From Muraenolepis orangiensis (Eukaryota; Chordata; Actinopteri; Gadiformes; Muraenolepididae): a stretch of 64,000 bases of DNA. Positions 37,001-49,520 of this stretch are shown here, piece after piece. The notes below the pieces were generated by a model that ran no database searches, had not been told where the DNA came from, and saw only the letters and a program-made list of their open reading frames with translations. Position numbers and translations under genes: made by a program. The DNA lies in the NCBI GenBank assembly GCA_027704905.1, contig CM051007.1:19208059-19272058 (forward strand), given 5' to 3'. Every line of letters starts with the position of its first letter. The stretch's first letter is position 1.

Positions 37001-39000
37001 GACGATAGAAGGAGTTGCAGCCAGAGGCATGGCGGTAGTTCTCTCGGAGCTAACTAACCCGCTATGTACTGGGTTTGCTCCGGGGGGTTGGGCTCACAGC
37101 ATGAGTCACCATGATAACTGAGATTAGTCTAAGCTTGGAAGAAAAAATAATAATAATAAAAATCGGTCTTTCTCTGAATTCTGACTGAACACATCCGGTT
37201 AACATGGAAATCCAGCATCTTGAAAAAGGGGGGGGGGGGGGGGGGGCTTGATCTCCGCCACTCGGGGAAAGCGTGTCCATCCGTTTGTTCGGATGAGGTC
37301 GGAATAATTAAGTGAGTGAGTGAGTGGGTGGAAGTGGAGTGTGGATTCGATTGCGGGGGAATACCGATGGCCGCGTGCAACACCAAACTGTAATAAACGC
37401 TGGGAGCCCGTAGCGGCTAGAGCTAAACCCGCTGTAAAAGGAGAGTGACAAGGCCGCAAAAGACCAGCGAGAGTCAGCCAGCCCCTTCAGTGAGTCTTAC
37501 TTATTGGAATATGCTCGGGGGAGCTCAGGGGGCTAGACACACTTAGGACATTGACGTGGAGATCATTAACCAGGGTCGCTCAGGCTTAATACTTTCTTAA
37601 ATGGGAAGGTTTATAGATGAATCATAGAGAATCATCTTCTTCGTCAATGAAAGCGCAGTCAAAGGTCGACATCAATTTCAACGCCCCCCCCCCCTCCCCC
37701 CCGTTTTAATCAGTCACTTAGTGGCGGCGGTTTCTTGAGTTGAATAGTGGTGGTCTGGTGGTCTGGACATTTTATAAAAAAAAAAGGCTCCAATGTCAGG
37801 AGACGATCAGAAGATGGACGTGCGGTTTGCAGTCGAGTTCTGTCTCGTTAACTGGGAGGGGGAAGGAGGAGGAGGTGGGGGGGGGGTCTTCGGTTACCCA
37901 TGTGACAATCAATGACTCAGGCTGATGAGGATATGGACCCCCCCCCGGTGACAGGAAGCCAGCTGCCACCGGCAATAAAGACACCATGGACTGACTATAG
38001 GTGCCAGAAAAAAAGGGAGCAGTCGATACTCTATCTTCTTTGTTTGTTTTCAATCACGCCACTGTTGAGTCACACTCAAGCTGTGACCAATCCCCTACGT
38101 AGAAGACCAGGCGTTATGCACGGCTCACCTACCAGAGAAACACCACCCCCCCACCGTCGACAGGAAAGGTTTTCACCGCTGCGCTTGAAAACCTTCTTTT
38201 ATCCTTCGTAATAAGTCTGAAATGACTTGAAAGCAGATCTGAATATAGAACACGCCGGAGAAACAAAAAAAAGCATCGCTGCCGAACGCACACATGAATG
38301 ACAGTGGATAACAGCAAATTGCACGTTGCCGGATCCAAGCGATTGTTCTCCTTTTCCCAACATGACAGTCTGACATATGAAGGCTTTGCATATTTCAGGT
38401 TTTTTTTTTTTTACTTAAGGCGTGTCTGTCACTTTCAACACATTGCATCGGCACTGCGTCTGTCACGTCGTGGTGAAACTTTTGCCAATGTACTACGGGG
38501 CTACGTGTTGAGCAAACTCCAAACTTGCTGGTGTTTGGATCTAAAGCACAATATTAGGACGTTGTTGTAGTAACATCGGCGCAGTCTCACAGCTGAACAC
38601 ACCAGGGTCGCTGCTGAACACGGTGCATGCAAGCGGGGTGTCCTGGGCGAACCCAACGGTACGGCCTTAAAGTAGGGCCTACTGAAGCCCGCGCAGGGGA
38701 TGATTTGGTTTGCGTGTCAAACATTACGATACAGCACCGGGTGTATCCCCGGCTGGAAGCCGACATCTCTGTGGCTCGAGAACATCCACAAATTTCGAAC
38801 GGTTTCACGCAGGCTCCGGTGATTTCATTCGGCCCGTGAAGACTACTCCTCCCCCACCATACCCCCCACCCCCCACCCTCCACCAGCTCGCATCTGCGGA
38901 GAGGAGAGGGGGGGGGGGGGGGGAAACTGAGCAATGAGATTACTTTGTCATATTTCCCCCGCTAGATTTAAACATGCTGTGATGTAATCCTCTTAGCCCG
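37001..39000. other. Unique sequence with G/C runs
   Basis: G run of 19 at 37228-37246, (GAGT)n near 37311-37330, C-rich runs near 37685-37703, G run of 16 at 38908-38923, T-run at 38401-38412. No coding or element signature. Confidence 0.4.
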
Positions 39001-39058
39001 GCGGAGGAGGAGGAGGAGGAGGAGGAGGAGGAGGAGGAGGAGGAGGAGGAGGAGGAGA
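39001..39058. repeat. (GGA)n microsatellite
   Basis: About 19 GGA units. The minus strand reads as poly-S. Confidence 0.97.
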
Positions 39059-39193
39059 GAGCGAGAGGACGACGACCCCACCTGTGGAGTTTTACTGCAC
39101 TTTGCCCGAGTAGGCTGGGTGAGATCTCCCCCTGTGCTTTATTTGTGTGAGTGGTTCCTGTACTCTCAGATAACGTCATTTAGCGACCCCCTT

Positions 39194-39314
<121 letters not shown>

Positions 39315-39448
39315 AAAGGAAGGAGAGGATTTAGCGACCCTGTGCCCCACCCCTTTCCGCTCGCCGACCCCAGCTACAATTTTAAATAGTGGGGCTCCGT
39401 TCCAGCCACCCATTAAAGGAATCGTTTCCTAATGAACCTCTGGTGTCG

Positions 39449-39462
39449 CCTTCTTCTTCCTT

Positions 39463-39501
<39 letters not shown>

Positions 39502-39519
39502 TACTTCCTCTTCTTCCTA
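39449..39519. repeat. (TTC)n-rich pyrimidine tract
   Basis: TTC/CTT/CCT triplet-like repeats ending at CCTAGG. Confidence 0.9.
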
Positions 39520-39588
39520 GGGGGGGGAAGTGATTAATAGAGCTTGGCCATCTTGGATTGCATTACCTAGCAGGGGCACGCACCGTTG

Positions 39589-39589
<1 letters not shown>

Positions 39590-39627
<38 letters not shown>

Positions 39628-39658
39628 TTGTCTCTCTCTCTCACTCTCTCTGTCTCTC
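39590..39658. repeat. (CT)n microsatellite, interrupted
   Basis: CT array with ACTTTG, ACTC and GTCT interruptions. Confidence 0.95.
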
Positions 39659-40483
39659 TGGCGCAATAAAATACATATATATAGTTGCTGGCTGTGGGAG
39701 AACAGGGGGAAGAGATAAAAGAGAGAGCAGAGTATTAAAAGCTGATGGAACATGGAAGAATAGCGTAAGCAGAGTTAAGCTAGCTCAACGGATGAAATCC
39801 ATTGACTTTGTGACACCGCTCTGCTGGAGTTATTTTCAAAGGGGGAATTGTATTCATTGTATATGAATACAATCTAATATGTATTCTGATTCAACATACA
39901 ACCATACTATATTATACTTTAATAACAAAGCTATACTCTACTAACAATACTATACTGTACTCAACCGTTCCGACTTATACAACAAACTGTATATTTACAC
40001 CAGACATATGTGAGGTACTGTAAGGGTTGATATGAAACGGCAGTCTCATAAATAGGGAATTATGTTACCATTCTTACAATTCTCAGATGAATTTCCGAAG
40101 AGGTCACGATCAGTGCACGGAAGTTCGCTCTTGATTCCATAAGGGGGGGGGGGGGGGGGTAGATCAAATAATAACAAAAGCAGCAGCAGCAGTAGCAGTA
40201 GGAGTCTATTTTCCTCTGAAAATGCATTCCTCCTCGACGGAGGGCATTTCAGAAGCCATCAGAGCCATATGTTGGCGACAGGAACAGGAAACCCATTCTC
40301 TCTGCGCTGGTTTGCCGCCACCACGTCGGACCCCAGCAGCAGCAGCAGCAGCATATGGCAGCAAGGCACAGAAGAAGATGAGGCGCACAGACAGGATGGG
40401 GGGGGGGGGAGAGCTCTGACACACACCAGCGCCTTCCGAGGGTGTCGGCTGGTGCTTCTTTTGCTTCTTCTATTTTATCAACT
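39659..40483. other. Unique sequence with small repeats
   Basis: G run of 17 at 40143-40159, (AGC)n at about 40180-40200 and 40334-40352, G run of 12 near 40398. TACTATACT-rich sequence at 39895-39965 resembles the LINE UTR at 13375-13443. No gene seen. Confidence 0.4.
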
Positions 40484-40757
40484 GTTTTGGTAAATCAACT
40501 GCCTTTTATATATAGCGCTTTTACAAGTCATGCCTCACATTCACCCATTCACACACACACACACCTTCATCCACTGACGGCGGTGTCAGCCATGCAAGCA
40601 GACAGCCACAGCCAGCACGTCAGGAGCAGTTCGAGTTAGAGGGTGTCTTGCTCAAGGACACCTCGACAGTTTTTGCAAGGAGGAGCCGGGGGAATCGAAC
40701 CAGCAACCTTCCGGTTAGTGAGGCGACCGCTCAAACCTCCTGAGCTATACTGCCGCC
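40484..40757 (-). mobile_element. tRNA-derived SINE, type B
   Basis: Minus-strand head GGCGGCAGTATAGCTCAGGA, box B GGTTCGATTCCCC, GAGGTGTCCTTGAGCAAGAC, GCTCCTGACGTGCTGGC, GGGTGAATGTGAGGCATGAC and a tail GCGCTATATATAAAAGG followed by the TTTACCAAAA end. An internal CA expansion (40551-40563) and small indels distinguish it from 45095-45340. Confidence 0.9.
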
Positions 40758-41166
40758 ACTGTCATTTGTAATTTGTTGGCGTTGGCAATGGCAACACACA
40801 CTCGGGCATCAAGGAAAATATCCTCTAACGCGGTGTGGGGGAGTGGGGGGGGGGGGTGGGACCGGCTTTGACATTGGGTTTCAAAAGCGAAAAAGTGGTG
40901 GTGTTTTTTTGCCTTCAAATTGAATTCACCCGTTCACCGAAGTCAGGACAGAAGCAACACGTGAGAGGAATATTAAGGCCGATACTGAGCTGCAATAAAA
41001 ACAAAAAAAAATGATATATAAATAAATACATACAGGCGTAACAAAACACCTGGGAGCACTGTACAGAAGAGTTCAAAGTAAAACACACGGGACATTAAAC
41101 AGGTGGACACAATACACGGTAAACAATACAACAACAAACTAATGTGGTACAACGATAGACACACAA

Positions 41167-41202
<36 letters not shown>

Positions 41203-42048
41203 AAAAAAACACAGATGCGTCTAGCTAACCTAAGTGGTGTGTGTGTGTGTGGGGGGGAGAGCAGGAGAAGTGGCTGGCTTGTGTGCCGTGAGGGGCCTCA
41301 GCACCTCTGACCTGCGACCCCCCCCCCCCCCCCGCGCGGTCACATAGGAGGTCCCGTGTCCGGGGCACGCCGTCATGGATTATGGTATCTCTGAAAAAAG
41401 GAAAAGGAAATTGATTTATATAGCGGCAGGTGAACCCTTGCGGTCTTGGGACGAGTCGCATATGGGAAATAGCCAAAGGGCGGGGGGGGGGGGGGGGTAC
41501 TTAAAGCATGATGCGGCTTCTCTCTGTTAAAAGGACACTGGCAGATTCATCCCTGTGAGTCACAGGTCTTCGGGGGGGGGGGGGGGAGACAAGGTGCTCT
41601 GTGAGCTCACCACTAACCCACCAACCACCAACCAGCACCTCCCTCCCCTCCCCTTCCCACCCTGTTTCCCCGCACCTCATCTCGGGCTCCCAGAGCTTTT
41701 TACCTCCGAACCCCGGGTTACTGATTCATTGGCCACTATCCCCCCACTCACCCCCTGCCTTCCCCATCACATCACATCCTCCCCCCCCCCCCCCCCCCTC
41801 TGAGACGGCCCCTATGAGCCGTGGCAAGAGTTGCTGCAGGCTGCGGGGGGAAGAAGGGGGGGGGGGGGGGGCAGTGTACAGCAGGGTCTGTTGTTACTGC
41901 CCTCATTTTCTGGTCAGTTTGGCGCTCTGGACTCTGGACGATTAGACCCCCATGAGAGCACTCGGAGAGTGGCAAACTGGGGCTGGGGCACGGACAGACA
42001 AAACAGAAAGAAAACAGAACTGCTTGCGCGATGGCCGTGAAAGGCATA
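40758..42048. other. Unique sequence with many G/C runs
   Basis: (AAC)n at 41165-41213. G or C runs of 15-18 bases at 41318, 41482, 41572, 41781 and 41856. Open frames here are proline- or glycine-rich translations of these runs. No element recognised. Confidence 0.45.
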
Positions 42049-42074
42049 AGGATGATGATGATGACGACGACGAC

Positions 42075-42107
<33 letters not shown>

Positions 42108-42108
42108 C
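42049..42108. repeat. (ATG)n with ACG interruptions
   Basis: GATGATGATGATGACGACGA then pure GAT/ATG triplets; one frame is poly-D. Confidence 0.95.
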
Positions 42109-42617
42109 ATCACACCTTGGTTTGTACTACTGCTTTGTTCTGCGGGCGAGAACCACAGTGACCGGATGTGTTGTAGGCAAAATGCGTGGTTGTTGTTGTT
42201 GTTGTTATTATTAGCGTTACTGGTGGCGGTGTTGTCTGGTTTGCATGTGGCCGCTCTCATCTTTCATGCCAAACACGTAACCCAGGCTGATTGCCGTCTC
42301 AAGACATCGGTCATTAAGTCCCCTAAGAGGAAAAAGAAAACTGCACTCAAGAAGCGGCTCTTTCAGATACTTTAGGACTACACTCTTTGGAAGTATTTTC
42401 TTTACCTTGAAAGAAAACATCAGATAATCAGAACTCGGTCGAACTTGGTCGAAAATGGGTTGTATCGGGAGCAAGACACAGAATCCTAATAAAGAACAAA
42501 AAATATAACCTTTACAACTTGACTTTAAGTTAATTTAGAAACTTTGCACATATAGACTTGCTCACTTGCTAATTAACTTGGCCTCTCCTGGCTTCCGCCA
42601 TGTTGTAACTGCACTGT

Positions 42618-42620
<3 letters not shown>

Positions 42621-42714
<94 letters not shown>

Positions 42715-42750
42715 TGTGTGTCTGTGTGTCTGTGTGTCTGTGTGTGTGTG
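42621..42750. repeat. (GT)n with TCTGTGTG higher period
   Basis: About 90 bp of pure TG followed by five TGTGTCTG-type 8-bp units (42710-42740) and a TG end. Confidence 0.97.
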
Positions 42751-42859
42751 CACGCCCTCTGTCTGTGTGTGTGCACAAGTGCCATATCTCGGGTTGATCT
42801 TTCAGAGAGCATTCCGGACACAGGGCTCAAGGCCGTCTATAAATGTAATCACCCCTGTA

Positions 42860-42871
42860 CACACACACACG

Positions 42872-42926
<55 letters not shown>

Positions 42927-42930
42927 ATAC
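42860..42930. repeat. (CA)n microsatellite
   Basis: CA array with GCATA at its start and ACAAACACAC variants at its end. Confidence 0.95.
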
Positions 42931-43137
42931 AAACACAACACATTACAGCAAACAAAATAAAGATATCAGTTTTGATAACGTCTCTGAAGCTCACCACACA
43001 TCTCCTCCCCTCCGGTCGCTGTGTTGCCCACTGCTCATATCACGGCCCGCAGAGGAATTGAGGACACTCACTCCACCAGAATCCCATGCACAGACACCTC
43101 CATGCCAGCCACGCACGTTCCATAAACCTCCACCTGG

Positions 43138-43268
43138 TGGAGTGTGTGTGGTTGGTGGCTGGTGTGAGTTACAGTGATTGACTGGTGAGTTGGACTGATT
43201 GGCTGGTGAGGCTGCACACCTGTGGGTCGTTGTTAATCAAAGCCCACTGGTTAAAGCAGCCACCACCG

Positions 43269-43304
<36 letters not shown>

Positions 43305-43450
43305 CGAGGAAGAGAGTGCTAGCGTGTACCATCTGCTCTGATTCAAACTCTGCAATAAACCGGATTCCTCATCACCTGTGTGTCCTTGTCTCTTCGGGAG
43401 GAGCCCTCGAGTAGTGATTTTAAAAGCTGGTGCAAGCGTTGTCTGCTACA
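43138..43450 (+). mobile_element. Solo LTR, copy 3
   Basis: TGGAGTGTGTGTGGTTGGTG start, GGCTGCACACCTGTGGGTCG, AATAAACCGGATTCCTCATC, CACCTGTGTGTCCTTGTCTC, and an end near GTCTGCTACA. It matches the LTR at 21656 in block order. An internal (CA)n at 43269-43303 has expanded inside the LTR. No internal retrotransposon sequence is adjacent. Confidence 0.7.
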
Positions 43451-43607
43451 CTGACATAAGAGACTAACTAGAGGTTTGAAAGCGATAGCGAGCAACTGGC
43501 ACTGTTTCATCCGGCTGACGAATTAGAAATAATAATTGAAATATCTCCCATATGGGAACCTGTCTTTTGTGTGGTTTATTTTAGAGTTCCCAAATAAAAA
43601 AATAACA

Positions 43608-43611
<4 letters not shown>

Positions 43612-43672
<61 letters not shown>
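43612..43672. repeat. (CT)n microsatellite
   Basis: About 61 bp of pure CT. Confidence 0.98.
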
Positions 43673-43677
<5 letters not shown>

Positions 43678-43962
43678 GAAAGGAGGGAGACAGTGGTGAA
43701 AGGGAGGTCAAAGCACCAGAACAGAGCTCCCCAGGGCTTTTATGCTGAAACACAGTGTCTGTGCGAAGGCACGAAGACACTGGCCTTGAAGCGGTGACAG
43801 CGGCACCCGATGCCATGACCTCTCTCCTCAACTCCCTTCTCCTCTCACAGTAGAGGGGAAAAACACGACTTGTATTTATTACTCTACTTTACATCATTGA
43901 AATAAAAATGTAAAGTATTATTTTGTTCTTTTTTTTTTTTTTTAACAAAGGTCGTAATCTCT

Positions 43963-43963
<1 letters not shown>

Positions 43964-44046
<83 letters not shown>
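43964..44046. repeat. (GT)n microsatellite
   Basis: About 83 bp of pure GT, preceded by a T-run at 43929-43943. Confidence 0.98.
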
Positions 44047-44049
<3 letters not shown>

Positions 44050-44099
44050 ATATTCAGAGAAACAGAACCAGAAAGCCAGCAGCCGGTGAAGTTGGCAAC

Positions 44100-44160
44100 A
44101 TCAGAATCAGAATCAGAATTTTTTGATTTTGAGAGCTGATTTTGCCATACACCGACAAAT
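44100..44160 (-). mobile_element. LINE 3' terminal remnant
   Basis: Three ATCAGA-type units followed by ATTTTTTGATTTTGAG and TTTTGCCATACAC look like the terminal repeat and adjacent UTR of a LINE inserted on the minus strand. No coding part. Confidence 0.4.
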
Positions 44161-44338
44161 CAGCACAACAACACACTAGAATGGGAAAGCTCCCATTAAA
44201 CTACCAGGCTAGAGTGTGTGTCCCATTGTCTCCCATATCAGCAGAGTTTCAGCTCATGGTCGGCAAGGATAGGGGAGCCGGACAGGGTCCTCTCTGCAAT
44301 GCAATGCCATTGGCCCCGGCGGGCAAGAGTGAGCGAGC

Positions 44339-44340
<2 letters not shown>

Positions 44341-44409
<69 letters not shown>
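44341..44409. repeat. (GA)n microsatellite
   Basis: About 69 bp of GA, with a degenerate purine extension to about 44440. Confidence 0.97.
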
Positions 44410-44412
<3 letters not shown>

Positions 44413-45072
44413 GAGAGAGCAAGAAGAGAGACAGAGAGAGAGAGGTTCTGCCCTGCTGGTCATTGTTGACCTGCTGTCTATGGCTCCCATTCTACAGAGC
44501 AAACCGTAAACCATAAGCCATGTTTGGGGAGAGGGGCCGGGGGGGGGGGGGGGGGGGGGCCTGCCGCCTGTCTCTATGTGTGTTCTGTGTACAGATCGAA
44601 TGGTGCTCAAAAGATATGGCCGAGAGTGGTCCTGTTTGTGTTGGGATGTTTGTGTTTTTGAATCTAAAGTGTCGCATGTCGTCGTGCATTCGAGATGAGA
44701 CTCCATCGTCCCGAATTGACTATTTCAGGGCTGCGTTTCATTTGTGGCTTTGCACAGAGGAACTCGGTTGGTGTTTCTGTGTCTGACTACTGCCCCCTAC
44801 AGTCTTGAATGATAACAACCGCAACGATCAACCCCGACATGTTTTGAAATAAGGCTGAGATGAAAAAGGCGTGCGCACACACACACACACACACACACAT
44901 GAATGCAGAAGCAGAATAACCAACTAGGCCCCTTCTAGATGCTTACCAAAAACTAGACTATGCCAATCATATTTTTGAACCTGTACTAAAATGAAATTGC
45001 ATTGTAAAGCAATGCATTTTGATGTGTGTGTGGGTGTGTGTTTTGAAATGTTTTGATTTCTCAGAATGCATT
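44410..45072. other. Unique sequence with a 21-base G run and a short CA array
   Basis: G run at 44539-44559 and (CA)n at 44877-44900. An open frame at 44520-44786 is not recognised. Confidence 0.4.
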
Positions 45073-45094
45073 AATATATATATATATATATGGT

Positions 45095-45340
45095 AAACGG
45101 TAAATATTTTTATATAGCGCTTTTCTAACCAATGGTTACTCAAAGCGCTTTACAAGTCATGCCTCACATTCACCCATTCAACCACGCAAGGAGACAGCCA
45201 GCACGTCAGGAGCAGTTAGGGTTAGGGTGTCTTGCTCAAGGACACCTCGACAGCTTTTGCTAGGAGGAGGCGGCGGGGATGGAACCAGCCGGTTCCGGTT
45301 GTGAGGCGGCCGCTCTACCTCCTGAGCTATACTGCCTCCC
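45095..45340 (-). mobile_element. tRNA-derived SINE, type B, with 12-bp target duplication
   Basis: Minus-strand head GGGAGGCAGTATAGCTCAGG, GAGGTGTCCTTGAGCAAGAC, CTGACGTGCTGGCTGTCTCC and tail AAAGCGCTTTGAGTAACC, GCGCTATATAAAAATATTTA. ATATATATGGTA stands on both sides (45083-45094 and 45341-45352), a clear target-site duplication inside an (AT)n. It is the best bounded SINE in the window. Confidence 0.93.
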
Positions 45341-45674
45341 ATATATATGGTATATTACATGTAAAATACCATAAGTGTGAAATCCATTTGAAAGTGTTTA
45401 TAATGAAGAGGTTATTCTTGGCCATACTACTTCCTTCAGGGTGTCATTTTTTTCTAAGGTCAGCTTTTCCACCCTCTGACTACTTTTGAGTAATATACTG
45501 TATACATATTTATTTTTAAATAGGAAGTATGAAATATAGTGTTGGCATGGTCCTTAAAGTGTGGGCTTTCGATGGATTCTTGTTCTTGACTGTGCTTCTC
45601 CGGCCCATCTGAGTCAGCGTTTGTCACAGTGGGTTTGGCTACCGATCTGCTATAGAATGTATTTCATGGCTGAT

Positions 45675-45690
45675 CTCATTCAAAAGCTGT

Positions 45691-45780
<90 letters not shown>

Positions 45781-45796
45781 CCTCCCACAGCTTTTG

Positions 45797-45802
<6 letters not shown>
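45675..45802. repeat. (GA)n bracketed by a 21-bp inverted repeat
   Basis: CTCATTCAAAAGCTGTGGGAG (45675-45695, 21 bp) is the exact reverse complement of 45782-45802; between them lie about 85 bp of pure GA. A second (GA)n follows at once (45800-45858). Confidence 0.9.

Positions 45803-45858
<56 letters not shown>
45800..45858. repeat. (GA)n microsatellite
   Basis: GA array with one GC interruption near its end, directly after the right arm of the inverted repeat. Confidence 0.96.
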
Positions 45859-46155
45859 GGAGTGTAGGAGGGCCCCGAGTTTCGCTTTCACGGCCCGCGT
45901 TCAAAAGCAGTATTGACTTATTTACCTAGCGTACAGATAGCATATTCCATCATAACATCAGAGGTGGTAACTTGCCATTTCAGCCTCAGTCTTCAAATCC
46001 CCCCTCCCCCCCCACCCCTGGTTTGGTTTGCGTTGTACACGATGGTATTCCCATTGAATAGCAAGTGTGTGCGTGAATCCACACGTCGATTGACTGTGGG
46101 TGTGGGTTGGTTGTGGGGGGCGGGGGGGGGGGGGTTCTGTAAACCCGAAATACAT

Positions 46156-46184
46156 CCCCCCCCCCCCCCCCCCCCCCCCCCCCC
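46156..46184. repeat. 29-base C run
   Basis: Uninterrupted C homopolymer. A second G-rich patch lies just upstream at 46117-46134. Confidence 0.95.
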
Positions 46185-46361
46185 TGTCGTCGCCCCTCCC
46201 TAAACCCGGTCCACCTGTCTCGGTACCGACCGAGGCGCCGGCACAATTAAGGTTATGAATTACGATTTTCTGTTTACACCCTCCCCCGCCGTCACACCCC
46301 ACCCCCCACCCCCCCACAGTCCTGCGCGTGCGGGAAATTGCACAAGCTGCATTAAATCTTC

Positions 46362-46375
46362 GGCACACACACACA

Positions 46376-46413
<38 letters not shown>
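46362..46413. repeat. (CA)n microsatellite
   Basis: CA array with one AGAC interruption. Confidence 0.96.
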
Positions 46414-46416
<3 letters not shown>

Positions 46417-46610
46417 GGCGAGGCCCGGGTGATAAATATTGCGCCGACACCGCGCTGCCGTTCGGCGTGTCAGGCGGTGGATGGAACCTTTGTTTATATA
46501 TGAACGCTGAATGGCGCCTAACCTGTTTACCGCCACTCCTAAAAGTTTGATGGATTGCCATCCGCGCTCCTCCAAGTGTGCTAGACTATTTCGAATTGCA
46601 TTTGCGCGGC

Positions 46611-46635
46611 TGTGTGTGTGTGTGTGCGCACACGG

Positions 46636-46684
<49 letters not shown>
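46611..46684. repeat. (GT)n microsatellite
   Basis: GT array interrupted by GCGCACACGGGTA at 46627-46639. Confidence 0.96.
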
Positions 46685-46688
<4 letters not shown>

Positions 46689-46989
46689 CGGTCGTTTATT
46701 GGCTCATCACTGGCGCCGCACCGGTAGGCCTATTATGCGCCATTTGCATTCTAATTTCGTACAAATCCGCCGCTTGTTCATTGGACCTCAGTGAGACGGA
46801 TGTACAGGTGTAGAACAAACAGGGGACATCATTATGCAAATGAAGGAAACATTAGACCCAGGAGTTATATTAAAAAAAAAAAAGAAACAAACATCTGTGA
46901 TGTGCCACCAGGTGAGGTGAGGAGAGTCTCGGAAATAAGATTGGCTGTTGCACTGCCTTCACACAAACGCATTATAGTGGGATTATAAG

Positions 46990-46991
<2 letters not shown>

Positions 46992-47059
<68 letters not shown>

Positions 47060-47107
47060 GGGGAGATCAGTGTGTGTGTGTGTGTGTAGGGGAGGTGAGA
47101 ATGGATC

Positions 47108-47199
<92 letters not shown>

Positions 47200-47208
47200 A
47201 GTGTGTGG
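46992..47208. repeat. Compound (GT)n cluster
   Basis: Three GT arrays separated by TATAGGGGAGATCA (about 47055) and TAGGGGAGGTGAGAATGG (about 47087); the last array is about 90 bp. Confidence 0.96.
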
Positions 47209-47264
47209 CTCCACGCTCGGGGGGGGGGGGAGCATGGATCCATATGAGTGAGGGCGGCCATATT

Positions 47265-47405
47265 GGATACTGATGAACAGGTGACTGATGAGCTCACCGC
47301 CGCTCTTCGCCTGCCGAGAGCCGGCGGCAGCTTTTAATAATCAGATAGTACTGAGCACAGAGGCAGCTGTAATTGGATTTAAACTTGGACTAATTGGCAT
47401 TTATT
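47265..47405. other. Possible conserved non-coding block
   Basis: Non-repetitive sequence with CTTTTAATAATCAGATAG, GCAGCTGTAATTGGATTTAA and GGACTAATTGGCATTTATTG, rich in TAAT/ATTGG cores. It resembles developmental enhancers in texture only. The following 47405-47955 is also unique and without coding signature. Confidence 0.25.
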
Positions 47406-47955
47406 GAAAGAAGAGGGGGGGGGGTGTGGGTATAAGTGGAAGGGGCCTTGACGGATGAGAGGGGCAGGGCGGAAGGGGGCAGTTCACTTAGCATTTACTC
47501 AGAGGCAGTCCGCGGTGTTGCGAGCCGTAGTAACGCAGCAAAACATACACGTCTGCTTAGGCTGTCACTAACCGCCGCTCTCTGGAGAGCTACTATGATT
47601 GGCTTTGAAAGGAGGGGCCATGGGCCAACATGGTCGTCCGATGTCCGTGGGCGAGTGAGTCCCGCTTTATCAAATTCCACATCATCGCCAGCAGACTTTC
47701 CAGGCCGACCACGAGGTGTTCAAAACTAACGGACGACGGCGGCGTACGCTAATTTGCTCGTCTTATAGCAAACGTGACAAACATCAAGAGTGCTGGGAAA
47801 GGCATTGCTGCGATGTCGGCTAATTGTCTTAAGGGTTCAAACTTAACATATAAGAGTCCAAGGTAGGAGGAAGGGGAAGACATTTGAAGCGGTTTGGTTG
47901 CGACTTAAAAGTCACAAGCCAACGATGTGATGCTGTGCCTGACAGAATATCTGTG

Positions 47956-48739
<784 letters not shown>

Positions 48740-48811
48740 GTGTGTGTGTTGAATGTGTGTGTGTGATGAAGATTGTGTGTGAGATGAAGATAGTGCGTGT
48801 GTGTGATGACA

Positions 48812-48850
<39 letters not shown>

Positions 48851-48982
48851 TGAAGATTGTGAGCGTGTGTGTGTGTGTGTGTGCGTATGTGATGGTGTAT
48901 GCGTGCATACGTGATGTGTGTATGTGGGATGAAGATTGTGTGTGTAATGTGTGTGTGTGATGGTGTGTGTGTGCGTGCGGGA

Positions 48983-49071
<89 letters not shown>

Positions 49072-49212
49072 ATGAAGATAGTGTGTGTGTGGGTGTGTGC
49101 GTATGTGATGGTGTGTGCGTTCGTACGTGATGTGTGTGTGTGTGTGTGGGACGAAGATTGTGTGTGTGTAATGTGTGTGTGTAATGTGTGTGTGTGTGCG
49201 TGATGGTGTGTG
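48740..49212. repeat. GT-rich minisatellite with ~221-bp higher-order repeat
   Basis: (GT)n is interspersed with GATGAAGAT, GCGTATGTGATGGTGT, CGTACGTGATGTG and GTAATGTG words. The ordered set of words at about 48850-48978 recurs at about 49071-49212, separated by a pure GT array (48986-49068). Both strands are open but low-complexity. Confidence 0.9.
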
Positions 49213-49239
49213 TTTAGGTGTGCTGAATCAGAAACAGAC

Positions 49240-49520
49240 TTAAGAAGCGGTTCCCGGTGGCTCACCTTCACAGACAGCCGCCTCCACGGAGATCCCTGAA
49301 ACATTTATAACCCGCCTGTACCTCTGTTCCCTTTTTCCTTTCCCAGCTGTCAGCTCTAATCGTTAAAGAGATTTATCCACAACACAATGGCCCCGGCTCC
49401 TTCAGCGAACGTCATCTTCAGGAAAACAGCCCATCTGAAAACTATTATCTGCGGTTTAAGCCTCGGCAAGGCGGCAGATGACCTCAGCGGTAGATAGATG
49501 GATGGCCCTAGCCGCTGCAT
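49240..49520. other. Possible conserved non-coding block
   Basis: Balanced, non-repetitive sequence with CAGCTCTAATCGTTAAAGAG and AACTATTATCTGCGGTTTAA phrases. No open frame of interest. Texture only. Confidence 0.25.

Noticed and set aside
41772..42260. 162-codon minus-strand frame with I/V-rich stretch resembling a membrane segment
   Set aside because: The hydrophobic stretch is the (ATG)n array read on the minus strand (IIIIII, VVVV).
42626..43177. 183-codon open frame through the GT and CA arrays
   Set aside because: Composed mainly of CV and TH repeats; a microsatellite artefact.
45250..45340. Minus-strand tRNA-like sequence
   Set aside because: Head of the type B SINE, bounded by a target duplication.
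45958..46575. 205-codon minus-strand open frame
   Set aside because: Carried by poly-G, poly-P and CV repeats from homopolymer and GT tracts; no domain.
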